Shown: positions 27,612-37,800 of the stretch, in pieces
Position numbering within the stretch: the first letter of the stretch is position 1
Layout of the letters: the number at the start of each line of letters is the position of its first letter
Source: Myxococcales bacterium
GTDB taxonomy: Bacteria; Myxococcota; Myxococcia; Myxococcales; Myxococcaceae
Length of the DNA stretch: 64,000 nt
NCBI GenBank assembly: GCA_020846875.1
Contig: JADLDB010000062.1
Span: forward strand, 1-64,000
Direction of reading: 5' to 3'
Position numbers and translations under genes: made by a program
Notes under the pieces: generated by a model
Databases searched by the model: none
Told to the model about the DNA's origin: nothing
What the model saw: only the letters and a program-made list of their open reading frames with translations

Positions 27612-27768
27612 TCGCCGCGTTCTCTTCCGTGCCTCGGCGCAGCGCAATCGCGTCGCGCCGCCCCGTGACGATTCCATGAAGTCCCGTGGGCGAGGCCTTC
27701 GACAGCCCGCTCTTGAGGGGTGTCGCCAAGCGGGTGAATACCCGGGCGGCTCGCCCGTGTAAGCGGCC

Positions 27769-29382
27769 ATGCGCACGTGGGTGCCGGTCGTCCTGCTCAC
27801 CGTCAGTGGCTGCGCGACCTTCCCCGATGCGCACCTCGTCAGCCTTCGTGCCCAACTCGCCGTGCAGCGCGCCGACCTGTCCTGCGGACCGGCCTCTTTC
27901 CGCCGCGCCGCGCTGGGGGCCCGCTGGGGCGAGTACCTCAAGGTGACAGTGAGCGCCCCGGGCCCTGTCAGCGGCGAGGCGCGGCTGTACGTCGATCGCC
28001 ACCCGGGGCTGCCGGTGCGCTTCGACACGTCACCGTGGACGATGCCTGGGCCGACGCCCGAGGGCGCGCCGCTGCAGACGTGGCCGGCCTGGTCAGCGCG
28101 GCTGGAGGCGCCCCTCCTCGCCGGCGTGCAGCAGGTGGTGGTGGTGGACGTGGCGTGGCCCAACGAGCAACTGGACGTCGCGTCGGCGCTGCCGAAAAAC
28201 GCCCCGCTGGAGCTCTCGGTGAGCGGGCTGGCGACCGCCACCGGCGCCTGCGACGGCGTCACCTTCACCGTGGAGCAGGGCACCCTGGAGCCGACCATTG
28301 GCGAGCGCGCGTGGGTGGCCGAGATGGCGCGCCGCGCAGGCCCCGCATGGCAGGCGAAGCTGGACGCCGAGGCACGCCGCAGGGACGAGATCCGCCGCGC
28401 GCAGGTGGCGCTGGTGGACGCGCGGCATGAGGCCGAGCGCGCCACGCAGGCCGAGCGGGCCGTCCTGGCAGCGGGGCTTCGCCAGCGGCACTACGCCCAG
28501 TGGCAAGAGCGCCGCGGGGCCCGCGTCGCGGCGAGACCTGAGGTGCAGGTGGCTGGTGAGACGCGCGGGGGCGCTGCGCTGCAGGCCGCGGGCGACGAGC
28601 CACAGGCGGCAGGCGATGAGGCACAGGGCGCGCAGGTGACGGGCGACGAGGGCCGGCTGGACTCCAGCACCCAGCGCAGGGACGGCGCGGCCTGGTGCGG
28701 GGCATCGGTGGACCTGGCGCCCCGCAGCGCCACGTGCGGTGCGCCGCGTGCAGAGGGAGCCGGCTGGAGGTGCGGGGCGCCGTGGCAAGGTGCCTGCTCG
28801 AGCGCGACCGGGGCTGCTGCGTGCCTTGAGAGTGCAGGCGTCGGGGCCGCGACGACGGAGGGCGGCGCGTGGACGGCGGCCACCACGTGCACTCAAGGAA
28901 CGACCCGTGAACCGACCTCCACCAACGTGCCCCTCGCAGTCCCTCCAGCCGTGGCACACGCCTCCCCCGAAGTCCTCCTCACCGGCGGTGCGGTGAGCGC
29001 CTCCGCTGACGTCGTCGTACACGACGGGAACGCCGCCCTGCCCGCATCCTGGACGGGCTCCGGCTGCCGCGAGGCTGCACCCGGCGGAGCCACCCCGGCG
29101 CTCGACGCGAATTGGCTGGCCAGTTGGCCCACGGTTGCCGCGCCCGACTCCGCCGAGTCCGAAGGCTGGGCGTTGCCGCCCGAGCTCCGGCGCGCAGAGG
29201 TCAGCACCACCACCGAGTTCGTCCCGCCGCCCCTGGTCGAGGTCACCGTGGAGGCCACCTCCACCGCGTCCGTCGTCGAGCCGTTCCTCGGCTTCGCCTC
29301 CGCGGTGCTGAGCGGACTGTTGCAAGCCGCCCCGCGCCCGCCCGCGCAGCCGGTGCACCGCGCGGTGCCGGTGAAGCGCTGA
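27769..29382 (+). CDS. Large lipoprotein of unknown function
   Basis: The product is 537 residues. The signal peptide ends in TVSGC (Cys15). Residues 20-175 look like a beta domain. A charged coiled coil follows (about 195-245, AEARRRDEIRRAQVAL). A short low-complexity run with AAGDE/TGDE repeats (about 265-300) precedes a segment of about 80 residues with seven cysteines (about 310-385), then a Thr/Val/Pro-rich C-terminus. No family was recognised. It is divergent from the lipid operon across 157 bases, in which no convincing promoter was found. The Cys-rich middle contrasts with the rest and may be disulfide-bonded. Confidence 0.7.
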   Translation: MRTWVPVVLLTVSGCATFPDAHLVSLRAQLAVQRADLSCGPASFRRAALGARWGEYLKVTVSAPGPVSGEARLYVDRHPGLPVRFDTSPWTMPGPTPEGAPLQTWPAWSARLEAPLLAGVQQVVVVDVAWPNEQLDVASALPKNAPLELSVSGLATATGACDGVTFTVEQGTLEPTIGERAWVAEMARRAGPAWQAKLDAEARRRDEIRRAQVALVDARHEAERATQAERAVLAAGLRQRHYAQWQERRGARVAARPEVQVAGETRGGAALQAAGDEPQAAGDEAQGAQVTGDEGRLDSSTQRRDGAAWCGASVDLAPRSATCGAPRAEGAGWRCGAPWQGACSSATGAAACLESAGVGAATTEGGAWTAATTCTQGTTREPTSTNVPLAVPPAVAHASPEVLLTGGAVSASADVVVHDGNAALPASWTGSGCREAAPGGATPALDANWLASWPTVAAPDSAESEGWALPPELRRAEVSTTTEFVPPPLVEVTVEATSTASVVEPFLGFASAVLSGLLQAAPRPPAQPVHRAVPVKR

Positions 29383-29446
29383 CGCCCAGCCGCGTCGTGC
29401 CACCGCCGCTCGAGAGGGGATGGATTTTCGCGTGTCGGATGTTTGA

Positions 29447-29478
29447 CCCCTTCGGAAGCCGACTCCTAGGCTTCGGGG
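29447..29478 (+). promoter_or_regulatory. Hairpin in the leader of the lytic transglycosylase gene
   Basis: CCCC-TTCG-GAAGCC, an eight-base loop, then GGCTTC-GGGG. This forms a six-pair plus four-pair stem with a TTCG bulge, ending 13 bases before the ATG at 29492. It could affect ribosome access or be a terminator of the preceding lipoprotein gene; no T tract follows, so neither is sure. Confidence 0.3.
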
Positions 29479-29491
29479 TGCCACTCGCCGC

Positions 29492-31225
29492 ATGCTCGTC
29501 CCTCCCCTCCTCATCGCGCTCGGGGCGCTGGATCTCCCGATGCCCCCGCCGCCGCCGGGGATGACCCTCGTGGCCCAGGCCCAGGCCGCCGACGCCGGGC
29601 TGGAAGCCCTCGCACCACCTCCGCGCGCCAGCGAAGCGGTTGTGCCGGAGCCCGAAGACGCCGAGCTGGACGAGATGCGCGCCATGGAAGAGGCGGCGAT
29701 CGATCCCCAGTCCCGCTCCGACGCCGAGCTGCGAGCCGCGTTGGAGCGCCTGGGCTACGGCTCGCTCACCCGCGATCGCCTCGAGGCCGCGCTCGAGTCC
29801 GCCCAGCTCTCTGGTGACGAGCTGACCTTCCAGTTGGCCCCCGTCACCGACCTCGCAGCCTTCGACGTGAGCCAGGTGAAGGACCGCTACGACATCCCCG
29901 TCGAGATGCGGCCGCTGGTGGTCCAGTACATCCAGTTCTTCCAGGGCCGGGGCCGCAAGTGGTTCTGCCGGTGGATGTCCCGCAGCACCCGCTACATCCC
30001 CTTGATGCAGCCCATCCTCGAGGCGCACGGCCTGCCGCGCGACACCGTGTACCTCTCGATGATCGAGTCCGGCTTCAACACCCAGGCGAAGTCCCGGGCC
30101 CGCGCCGTCGGCCCATGGCAGTTCATCGCCGGCACCGCGAAGCTGTTCAACCTGAAGGACGACTTCTGGGTGGACGAGCGCAGAGATCCGGTGAAGGCCA
30201 CCCACGCCGCGGCCAACTACCTGTCGCTCCTCTACGCCAACACCGGCCACTGGTACCTGGCGTGGGCCGGCTACAACACCGGCGGCGGGCGCGTGCGGCG
30301 CCTCATCGACACCTGGGGCACGCGCGACTTCTGGGAGCTGTCCGAGCACAAGCGGGGCTTCGCCAAAGAGACCAAGCACTACGTGCCCAAGCTGATCGCC
30401 GCGGCGCTGGTGGCCAAGCACCCCGAGGCCTTCGGCTTCTCCATGGACGAGTTCGACTTCCAGCCGCCCTTCGAGTTCGACGAGGTGAAGCTGGACAACT
30501 CGGTGGACCTCGAGGTGCTGGCCGGCGCGGCTGGGGTCGCCGTGGAGGAGCTCGAGCAGCTCAACCCCGAGCTCAAGCGCTGGTGCACGCCCCCCGCCAC
30601 GGCGGAAGCGCCGTACACCCTGCGCCTGCCCAAGGGCGCCCAGGCCCGCTTCGCAGCCGAGTTCCCGAAGGTGGCCCCCACCGAGCGGCTGCACTTCAAG
30701 ATCCACAAGGTGGTGCGCGGCGACACGCTGTCGAAGATTGCCGTGACGTACCGCTCGGCGCAGGAGGCGATCCTCCAGGCCAACCGGCTGGCCTCGGCGA
30801 AGGCCCTCAAGGTGGGCAGCGAGCTGGTGGTTCCGGTGCCCAGCGACAAGGCGCTCAAGGCGGGCAAGGCCGACGTGGCGCTGGAGAAGCAGGTGGCGCG
30901 GGCGCGGAGATCGGGCCTCAAGGCCTCGCGGCCCGACGAGGAGGTGCCGGCGGGGGCCAGCTCCGGCAAGGCGGCGGTGGCCGGCTCGATCTCGGTCGCA
31001 ACCGTGGACGGGAAGAAGAAGGTCACCTACGGCGTGGGCCGCGGCGACTCCCTGTGGAGCATCGCGCGGCGCTTCGACGTGCACGTCTCGCAACTGCGCG
31101 AGTGGAACCCGGCGCTGGGGAGCTCACGCGGTCTGCAGGTCGGCGCCAGCCTCAGCATCTGGCCGGGGCCGACCGCCGAGCTTCCGGGGGCGTCTGCCGG
31201 GGCAGCCCCGAAGGGCGCGAAGTAG
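29492..31225 (+). CDS. MltD-type membrane-bound lytic transglycosylase with two LysM domains
   Basis: The product is 577 residues. After a short hydrophobic N-terminus and an acidic linker, the lysozyme-like SLT domain spans about 160-300: catalytic Glu192 in SMIESGFN, GPWQFIAGTAK, and WYLAWAGYNTGGGRV. This family cleaves peptidoglycan to 1,6-anhydromuropeptides. Two LysM peptidoglycan-binding modules follow (about 412-455, VVRGDTLSKIAVTY; about 520-565, VGRGDSLWSIARRF). The signal peptide is weakly charged, so export is probable but not certain. It converges with the yccF gene with four bases between stops. Confidence 0.93.
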   Translation: MLVPPLLIALGALDLPMPPPPPGMTLVAQAQAADAGLEALAPPPRASEAVVPEPEDAELDEMRAMEEAAIDPQSRSDAELRAALERLGYGSLTRDRLEAALESAQLSGDELTFQLAPVTDLAAFDVSQVKDRYDIPVEMRPLVVQYIQFFQGRGRKWFCRWMSRSTRYIPLMQPILEAHGLPRDTVYLSMIESGFNTQAKSRARAVGPWQFIAGTAKLFNLKDDFWVDERRDPVKATHAAANYLSLLYANTGHWYLAWAGYNTGGGRVRRLIDTWGTRDFWELSEHKRGFAKETKHYVPKLIAAALVAKHPEAFGFSMDEFDFQPPFEFDEVKLDNSVDLEVLAGAAGVAVEELEQLNPELKRWCTPPATAEAPYTLRLPKGAQARFAAEFPKVAPTERLHFKIHKVVRGDTLSKIAVTYRSAQEAILQANRLASAKALKVGSELVVPVPSDKALKAGKADVALEKQVARARRSGLKASRPDEEVPAGASSGKAAVAGSISVATVDGKKKVTYGVGRGDSLWSIARRFDVHVSQLREWNPALGSSRGLQVGASLSIWPGPTAELPGASAGAAPKGAK

Positions 31226-31229
31226 CGCG

Positions 31230-31616
<387 letters not shown>

Positions 31617-31644
31617 TTATACGGTATGGCCACGGAGTCATTGC

Positions 31645-32061
31645 ATGCGTGTCCTGGGGGCCACAGCGGCGCTCTGCCTCGCCACGGCCTGCGCCAACTC
31701 CGGCTCGGCCATCGCCGGAGCCGTGGTGAACACCGCCATCGCCACCGGGGTGGCCGCGGCGCGACGCGCGGACGGACAGTGCTACACGCCGTGCAACCCC
31801 GGCACGAAGTGCAATGAGAAGACGGGCACCTGCGATCCTCTCCCCTGCGGAGGCAAGTGCCGGCCCGACGAGCACTGTGAGGGCCACTACCTCGGGGAAC
31901 GGTGCATGCCCAACGTCGCGCTGGAGATCCTCGGCACCTCCAGCACGGGCACCGATCCTGCTCCAGCCGGGCCGGCCGACGCGGGGACCAGGCTTCCACC
32001 GCGGAGCGACGATGTGCCACGCGCGCCCGTGCAGGGTCCGGGTCTCGAGGCGCCGCGGTGA
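31645..32061 (+). CDS. Small cysteine-rich lipoprotein
   Basis: The product is 138 residues from ATG 31645. The signal peptide ends in ATAC (Cys16). A short glycine/alanine stretch is followed by nine cysteines within about 42 residues (CYTPCNPGTKC, GTCDPLPCGGKC, DEHC, GERC), a knot or EGF-like spacing, and then a Pro-rich tail. Such Cys-rich lipoproteins are common in myxobacterial genomes and are probably surface-exposed; their function is unknown. The glycerate kinase gene starts inside its stop codon (GTGA), an unexpected partner. Confidence 0.75.
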   Translation: MRVLGATAALCLATACANSGSAIAGAVVNTAIATGVAAARRADGQCYTPCNPGTKCNEKTGTCDPLPCGGKCRPDEHCEGHYLGERCMPNVALEILGTSSTGTDPAPAGPADAGTRLPPRSDDVPRAPVQGPGLEAPR

Positions 32062-33185
32062 AGCCCGCCCGGCCCTTCCGCGTGGTAGTCGCCCCGCAAG
32101 AGTTCAAGGGCACCCTGTCCGCCGCCTCCGCCGCCCAGGCCCTGCGCCGCGGCTTCCACGCCGCTCGCCCCGAGTGGACCCTGGCCCTCCTGCCGCTGGC
32201 CGACGGAGGCCCCGGCACCGTCGAGCTGATCCTCGCCCGCGTCCCCGGTGCCGAGCGACGCACCAGCCGCGTCGAAGATCCTCTGGGCCGCCCCGTCGAG
32301 GCCACCTGGGCGGTGCTGCCTCCCGGTGACGTGGCCGTCCTGGAGATGGCGCAGGCCTCGGGCCTGGCGCGGCTCTCGCCCGCCGAGCGCCGCCCCCTCG
32401 ACGCCTCCACCGCCGGCACCGGCCAGCTCATCCACGCCGCCCTCGAGGCGGGCTGCCGCCGCGTCATCGTGGGCGCGGGAGGCAGCGCCACCACCGACGC
32501 CGGCGCCGGCGCCACCACCGGCCTGGGAGCCCGCTTCCTCGACGCCGAAGGCCAGCCGCTGACGCCCACGCCCCGCCACCTCGCCCGCTGTGCCAGCGTC
32601 GACTTGCGCAGCGTCGATCACCGCCTCGCCCGCACCCAGCTGGAGGTGTGGACCGACGTGAGAAGCCCCCTCCTCGGATTGGACGGCGCCAGCCACCTCT
32701 ACGCGCCGCAGAAGGGCGCCACCGGGTGGGACGTGGCGTACCTGGAGCGCACGCTGGGACACCTGGCGAGCCTGGTCGACACGGGCCCGGCTCTCGCACG
32801 CGCGCCGGGCAGCGGAGCGGCGGGAGGCCTCGCCTGGGGCCTGGCCTCCTTCTGCGGGGCCGCGCTGCGCCCCGGCTTCCTGTCGCTGGCTGGGTTGATC
32901 GGCCTCGACGCGGAGCTCTCGGGCGCGCAGTGGGTCGCCACGGGAGAAGGGCGCCTCGACGCACAGACCTCCGCCGACAAGGGGCCCTGGGGCCTCGGTC
33001 AACTGGCGCGCCGCTGCGGCTGCCGAGTGGTGGCCTTCGTGGGCGCGTGCGAGCTGCCGCCTGAGGCCTGGCGCCGGCGCTTCGACGAGGTGGTGACGGT
33101 CGGCCCTCCGGGCGAAAACCCCGCGGGGGTGCTGGAGCGCTGCGCGCACGCCTGGGCCGAGTCCAGGCTGGATCCCTCAGGCTAG
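32058..33185 (+). CDS. Glycerate 2-kinase (GlxK/GarK family)
   Basis: The product is 375 residues from GTG 32058, the normal family size. Motifs: APQEFKGTLSA at the N-terminus, LPLADGGPGTVE, VGAGGSATTDAGAG, GSGAAGGLAWGL and TGEGRLDAQT near the C-terminus. It phosphorylates D-glycerate with ATP, giving 2-phosphoglycerate and linking glyoxylate or serine breakdown to glycolysis. FKG is the usual FKGS/FKGT motif. The last bases are shared with the end of the convergent repeat protein gene (CTAG serves both stops). Confidence 0.92.
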   Translation: MKPARPFRVVVAPQEFKGTLSAASAAQALRRGFHAARPEWTLALLPLADGGPGTVELILARVPGAERRTSRVEDPLGRPVEATWAVLPPGDVAVLEMAQASGLARLSPAERRPLDASTAGTGQLIHAALEAGCRRVIVGAGGSATTDAGAGATTGLGARFLDAEGQPLTPTPRHLARCASVDLRSVDHRLARTQLEVWTDVRSPLLGLDGASHLYAPQKGATGWDVAYLERTLGHLASLVDTGPALARAPGSGAAGGLAWGLASFCGAALRPGFLSLAGLIGLDAELSGAQWVATGEGRLDAQTSADKGPWGLGQLARRCGCRVVAFVGACELPPEAWRRRFDEVVTVGPPGENPAGVLERCAHAWAESRLDPSG

Positions 33186-34747
33186 AGCAGCATCCTCCGG
33201 CCGTACTTTCCGGTGGCGAACTCGGGGATCTCCGGCGGGGGCGCGTAGTGCACCGCCACCAGGCGCTGGCGGAACTCCTCCTTCGACATCGACGTCTCCC
33301 GGCCCGTGTAGGGGTCGCGGTAGTACACCCGGTCACCGCTGATCCGATCCAGCGACACGTTGTGGTTGAAGTCGCCCATGTCGATGTCGAAGAGCACCGG
33401 GCGGCTCGGGCGCTCGCGGCTCATGATCTCGTTGAGCTCGGCGGTCGCCTCGGCGTCGCTGCCGATCTCCCGCGTCTCGTACTCCACGCCGAACAGCTCG
33501 CCCACCATGGTGCGGATCTGATCCGGGAACAGGCCCCGGTACTGCCGGCCGTCCGCCCCGTGGCTCTCCTGCGCGCTCAAGCTGTAGCTGTCGCCGCCGT
33601 TGGCGAACTCCATCGCTGCCGACTGGAAGATGGCCTCGGTGCTCGACCGGCGATCGTGGTTGTAGCCGGAGAAGAAGATGGACGCGTTGGCGCTGATCTG
33701 TAGGGTGCCGCCGCCGCGCATCGTCACGCTCCCGTCCACCACCAGCCCCGCCAGCAGGCGCGCGTACTCGGCCGGCTGCTGGCTGGCGAGCTCGTACTGC
33801 ATCGAGCTCACCGTGCAGGTGGGCGCCTGGCCCTGCCAGATGCGCCCCGGGACGACGATGTCGTACATGCAGTCGGCCAGCACCTGCCTGCCCGTCTCCG
33901 TGCTGGCCAGCTTGTCAAGGCTGTCGATCAACCGGGTGCCGTCCTTGGCGACCCGGTTGAGCATCGCGCCGTCGCTCTGCTTGAAGATCTCGGCCATCGC
34001 CCGGCAGGCGCGATCGCCGCCCGCGGCCATCACGTCGACGATCTTCTCGCGATCCGCCACGCTCAGCTCGCGGAAGGCCGGCTGCTCGAAGACGAAGCCC
34101 GCCTCGACGGCCTTGCGCGAGTCAACCGGCGTCAACAGCCCGTCCATCTTCGCCTGCGTCTCTTCCGGCAGCCCAAGGCGATCGCCGCCGGGCAGCAGCC
34201 GAGGATCCGCGCTCTCGCCGATCCCGATGTCGTCCAGGCCGCCGCGCCCTTCGACCGGCCCACCGCCACCGATGGAGTCGTCCGCCGTGCCCCGGTTGCG
34301 CCCTTCCGCGACGTCTCCGGTGCCGATGGAGTCGTCGGCCGTGCCCCGGTTGCGGCCTTCCGTGGGATCACCCACGCCGATGGAGTCGTCCGCCGTGCCC
34401 CGGTTGCGGCCCGCCGACTCGTCACCCACGCCGATCGAATCGTCTGCCGTGCCTCGGTTGCGCCCCGCCGACGCGTCGCCCTCACCCAGCGAGTCGTCCG
34501 CCGTGCCGCCCTGCCCGTGGCGGCCCTCCGACGGCACCGGGATGGTGGGCCGCTCGAGGTTCACCGGCGGAGGCTTGAAGGCCTCGAAGCTGCTGGTGCG
34601 CCCGGTGGCGACATTCACCGCCGCCTTCACCGCAGCGCCCACCTCGGGCTTCTTGACCTCGGGCGCAGGCGCGGCCGGCTTCGGCGGAGGACGCGGCGCA
34701 GTCACGGTGGGACGGGGCGGCGGATCGAGCTTGCGGAAGATGGCCAT
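33182..34747 (-). CDS. Repeat protein with possible papain-like cysteine peptidase domain
   Basis: The product is 521 residues with no signal peptide. Residues 1-74 are proline-rich. Residues 75-168 hold five near-identical 18-residue repeats with core RGTADDSIGxGD. Residues 200-300 are helical. From about 300 the sequence has GQAPTCTVSSMQYELA, a Cys in a helix-start setting, and later GDFNHNVSLDRI then YYRDPYTGRE. This Cys ... His ... Asp order fits a papain/C39-like fold. I recall similar architectures in myxobacterial proteins of unknown function. It may be a secreted effector or a processing enzyme; both are inference. It is divergent from the STAND kinase gene. Confidence 0.75.
   Translation of the reverse strand: MAIFRKLDPPPRPTVTAPRPPPKPAAPAPEVKKPEVGAAVKAAVNVATGRTSSFEAFKPPPVNLERPTIPVPSEGRHGQGGTADDSLGEGDASAGRNRGTADDSIGVGDESAGRNRGTADDSIGVGDPTEGRNRGTADDSIGTGDVAEGRNRGTADDSIGGGGPVEGRGGLDDIGIGESADPRLLPGGDRLGLPEETQAKMDGLLTPVDSRKAVEAGFVFEQPAFRELSVADREKIVDVMAAGGDRACRAMAEIFKQSDGAMLNRVAKDGTRLIDSLDKLASTETGRQVLADCMYDIVVPGRIWQGQAPTCTVSSMQYELASQQPAEYARLLAGLVVDGSVTMRGGGTLQISANASIFFSGYNHDRRSSTEAIFQSAAMEFANGGDSYSLSAQESHGADGRQYRGLFPDQIRTMVGELFGVEYETREIGSDAEATAELNEIMSRERPSRPVLFDIDMGDFNHNVSLDRISGDRVYYRDPYTGRETSMSKEEFRQRLVAVHYAPPPEIPEFATGKYGRRMLL
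34244..34525 (-). repeat. Five tandem 54-bp coding repeats
   Basis: In-frame direct repeats of 54 bp within the gene at 33182-34747, encoding GRNRGTADDSIGVGD-type units. The central copies differ mainly in three or four codons before each GRNR, where ESA, PTE, VAE and PVE alternate. The first copy begins GRHGQGG and is slightly longer. Each unit carries a Thr and a Ser next to acidic residues. Near-identity at DNA level suggests recent copy-number change. Confidence 0.9.
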
Positions 34748-34765
34748 AGGGAAGCCCTCGGACGA

Positions 34766-34806
34766 GAGAACGCCTTATTATCGGCCCGCCCCCGCCCGGC
34801 GTTCTC
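34766..34806. promoter_or_regulatory. Perfect 9-bp inverted repeat in a divergent intergenic region
   Basis: GAGAACGCC at 34766-34774 and GGCGTTCTC at 34798-34806 are exact reverse complements separated by 23 bases. They lie between the divergent repeat-protein and STAND-kinase genes, flanking an A/T-rich TATTAT element on a very GC-rich background. It could be an operator for a dimeric regulator acting on both genes, or a transcript hairpin. A weaker GTAGG/CCTAC pair lies at 34817-34832. Confidence 0.45.
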
Positions 34807-34841
34807 AGGCGACAATGTAGGAACCAGCCTACCCAGCACCC

Positions 34842-37800
34842 GTGACGCGCTTCGGAAAATACACGTTGGTCTCGTTACTTGGCCGCGGGGGCATGGGCGA
34901 AGTCTTCCTCGCGCGGGCGCCGGGGGTGCAGCGGCCCGTCGTCATCAAGCGGATCTTGTCAACGATGGTGCCAGACGGGGAGGTTTTGCGGGGATTTCTG
35001 GACGAGACGCGGATCGCCGCCCGGCTGCGCCACCCGCACATCATCCGCATCGACGAGCTCGGGGAGGTGGAGGGCGAGTGGTACATCCGCATGGAGTACG
35101 TCGAGGGCGCCAGCTTGAGCCAGGTGATGAAGACCGCGGCGAAGGCTGGCGAGTACCTGGGCCTCGGGGTGTGCCTGTACGTCACCGGCTGCATCGCCAG
35201 CGCGCTCGAGCACGCCCACCAGGCCCGCGACCCGGAAGGCCGGCCGCTCCACGTGGTGCACCGCGACGTCACGCCGCACAACGTGCTGCTGGGCCGCAGC
35301 GGGGCTGTGAAGTTGATCGACTTCGGCGTGGCGCGCGCCGAGCAGCGCTTCCAGTTCACCTCGCCCGGCCTGGTGAAGGGGAAGCTGGCGTACATGTCCC
35401 CGGAGCAGGCGGACGGGAAGAAGGTGGACGGGCGGACCGATCTCTTCGCGCTCGGCATCTGCCTGTGGGAAATCCTCACCGGCCGGCGCCTCTTCCGCGG
35501 CGAGACCGTGCCAGAGACGCTGCAGCGCCTCATCGCGCTGCAGATCGCCCCGCCTTCGATGTACCGCGCCGACGTCCCGCCGGAGGTGGACGCGCTGGTG
35601 CTCAAAGCCCTGTCCCGCGAGCCCGAAGGCCGCTTCCAGCGGGCCGCCGACTTCGTCGAGGCCATCGACACGGTGTGCGATCAGTACGAGCTCACCCAGG
35701 GCGCGCGGCACCTCTCTGCGTTGATCCGCCGGCTGATCCCCGAGGCAGGCCACGCCGAAGGCCTCGCCCCTGACGAGGAGCCCACCGCGCAACTGGAAGC
35801 CAGCGACGCCCGCTCCGAGGTCACCCGGCACGATCGCCGCCGGCCCCCGCCGCCGCAGCAGCCCGACACCCGCGAGACGCGCGCCCCCGAGGGCTCCGAG
35901 CCCGACGCCGACGCGCTGACCGAGTTCCGCGCTCCGGTGGTGGAGGAAGGCAGCTTGATCGGCCGCGCGGGCGAGCTGGCCGATCTCCACCAGATGCTGG
36001 GCGCGGGCGATCGCCTGGTGACGCTGCTGGGGCCGGGCGGCGTGGGCAAGTCGCGGCTGGCGCGCGAGGCGGCGCGGCAGCAGGCCGCCAACTACTCGGG
36101 CCGCGTCTTCTTCGCCGACGCCACCGCCGCGCGAGACGTGGAAGGGCTGTGCCTCACCGTGGCCGAGGCGCTGGGCGCCGCGCTGCCCCCGGGCGGGAAT
36201 CCGATCGAAGGGGTGAGCGCGCTGCTCGCCTCGCGCCGCCGCTGCCTGGTGGTGCTGGACAACGTCGAACACCTGCAGAACGAGGCCGGCGAGGCGCTGT
36301 CCGCCTGGCTCCTGGCGTCCCGCGGGGGGCGCTTCCTGGTGGGATCTCGCGTGGCCCTCGAGGTGGCCGAGGAGAAGACGTACGAGGTGGCCCCCCTGCG
36401 GCTCGACGGGGGCGACGAGGCCGAGTCCGACGCCGCCACCCTCTTCCTCGAGCGCGCCACCCAGGCCAACCCGCGCTTCCCCGGCGGGAAGTGGGCGCGC
36501 GAGGCGGTGCGGGAATTGGTGCGCCGCCTCGACGGCATGCCGCTGGCCATCGAGCTCGCCGCCGCGCAGATGGCGGACGCCCCGCTGGAGGCCCTGCGCG
36601 AGCAGCTCCACGACACCTCCGAGGGTTCCCGCGGCAGCCTCCGCGGCGTCGACGAGGCCTTCGCCGCCAGTTGGGACATGTTGTCCGACGCTGAGCGGGC
36701 CGCCCTGGCCCAGTGCACCGTCTTCGCCGCCGGCTTCACCGCCGAGGCGGCGGTGCGCGTGCTGCGCGTGCCCGGCAGGCAGGGCGTCCACGCCGAAGGA
36801 GTGCTGCAGGCGCTCCACAAGCTGCGCAGCAAGTCGCTGCTGCGCATCTCCTACGCCGCCACCAGCGACTCGCCCCGCTACGTCATGTACGAGTCCTTGC
36901 GCGCGCGCGTGATGGGCCGGCTGCCCGAAGAGGAAGAGAAGGCCCGCCGCCGCCACGCCGAGTGGTTCCTGCGCTTCGGCGAGACGCTGGGCGAGGAAGC
37001 CGAGAAGGGCGGCGGCGTGCTGGACGTGCTGGCCACCGAGCGCGAGAACCTGGTGGCCGCCTGGCGCTGGTGGCTGTCGCAGGGCAAGGAAGGCGCCCGC
37101 AACGCCCTGCGCGTGCTGCTGGCCCTCGACGCCTTCTTCGTAGTGCGCGGCCCCTACGGCGGACAGCGCACCATGCTGGACACCACGCTGGGCCAGCTCG
37201 ACTCCCCGGAGGATCGCGCGCCGGGGCTGGAGGCGCGGGCCCGGGTGCTGCTCGCCCGTGGACGCCCCGCCGAGGCCGCGGCCGATCTCGACGCCGTCCT
37301 CGCCACCGTCAGCGATCCCGCCACCCAGGCCCGCGCGCTCGCCTACCTCGGCAGCGTGCGCAAGCAGGTCGGTAGCCTGGTGGAGGCGCAGGTGCTCTTC
37401 GAGCGCGCGCTCAGAGATCTGCGCAAGGTGCGCGACGAGCGGATGCAGGGGCGCGTGCTGGCCAACCTGGGCGCGATCGCCATGGAGAAGGGGCGGATGG
37501 ACGACGCGCAGGACCTCTATTCCGCCGCGCTGGAGCTGCACAAGAAGTCGGGCGATCGCCGCTTCGAAGGCGTCACCTTCTCCAACCTGGCCACCATGCA
37601 GCAGATGCGCGGCGCGTGGAAGGAAGCGGAGGATTCGTTGAGCCGCGCCCTCGCCATTCACCGGGAGCTGGGCAACCGCCGCAGCGAAGGCATGGCGCTC
37701 ACCAACCTGGGCGATCTCGAGCGCGACCGCGGCGCGGGGGCCCGGGCCATCGCCCTCTACCGGCGGGCCGTGCTGGTCAACCAGGAGGTCGGCAACCGCC

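Noticed and set aside
34244-34525. Possible CRISPR or non-coding satellite
   Set aside because: Repeats are 54 bp, in frame, contiguous without spacers and translate into clean 18-residue units.
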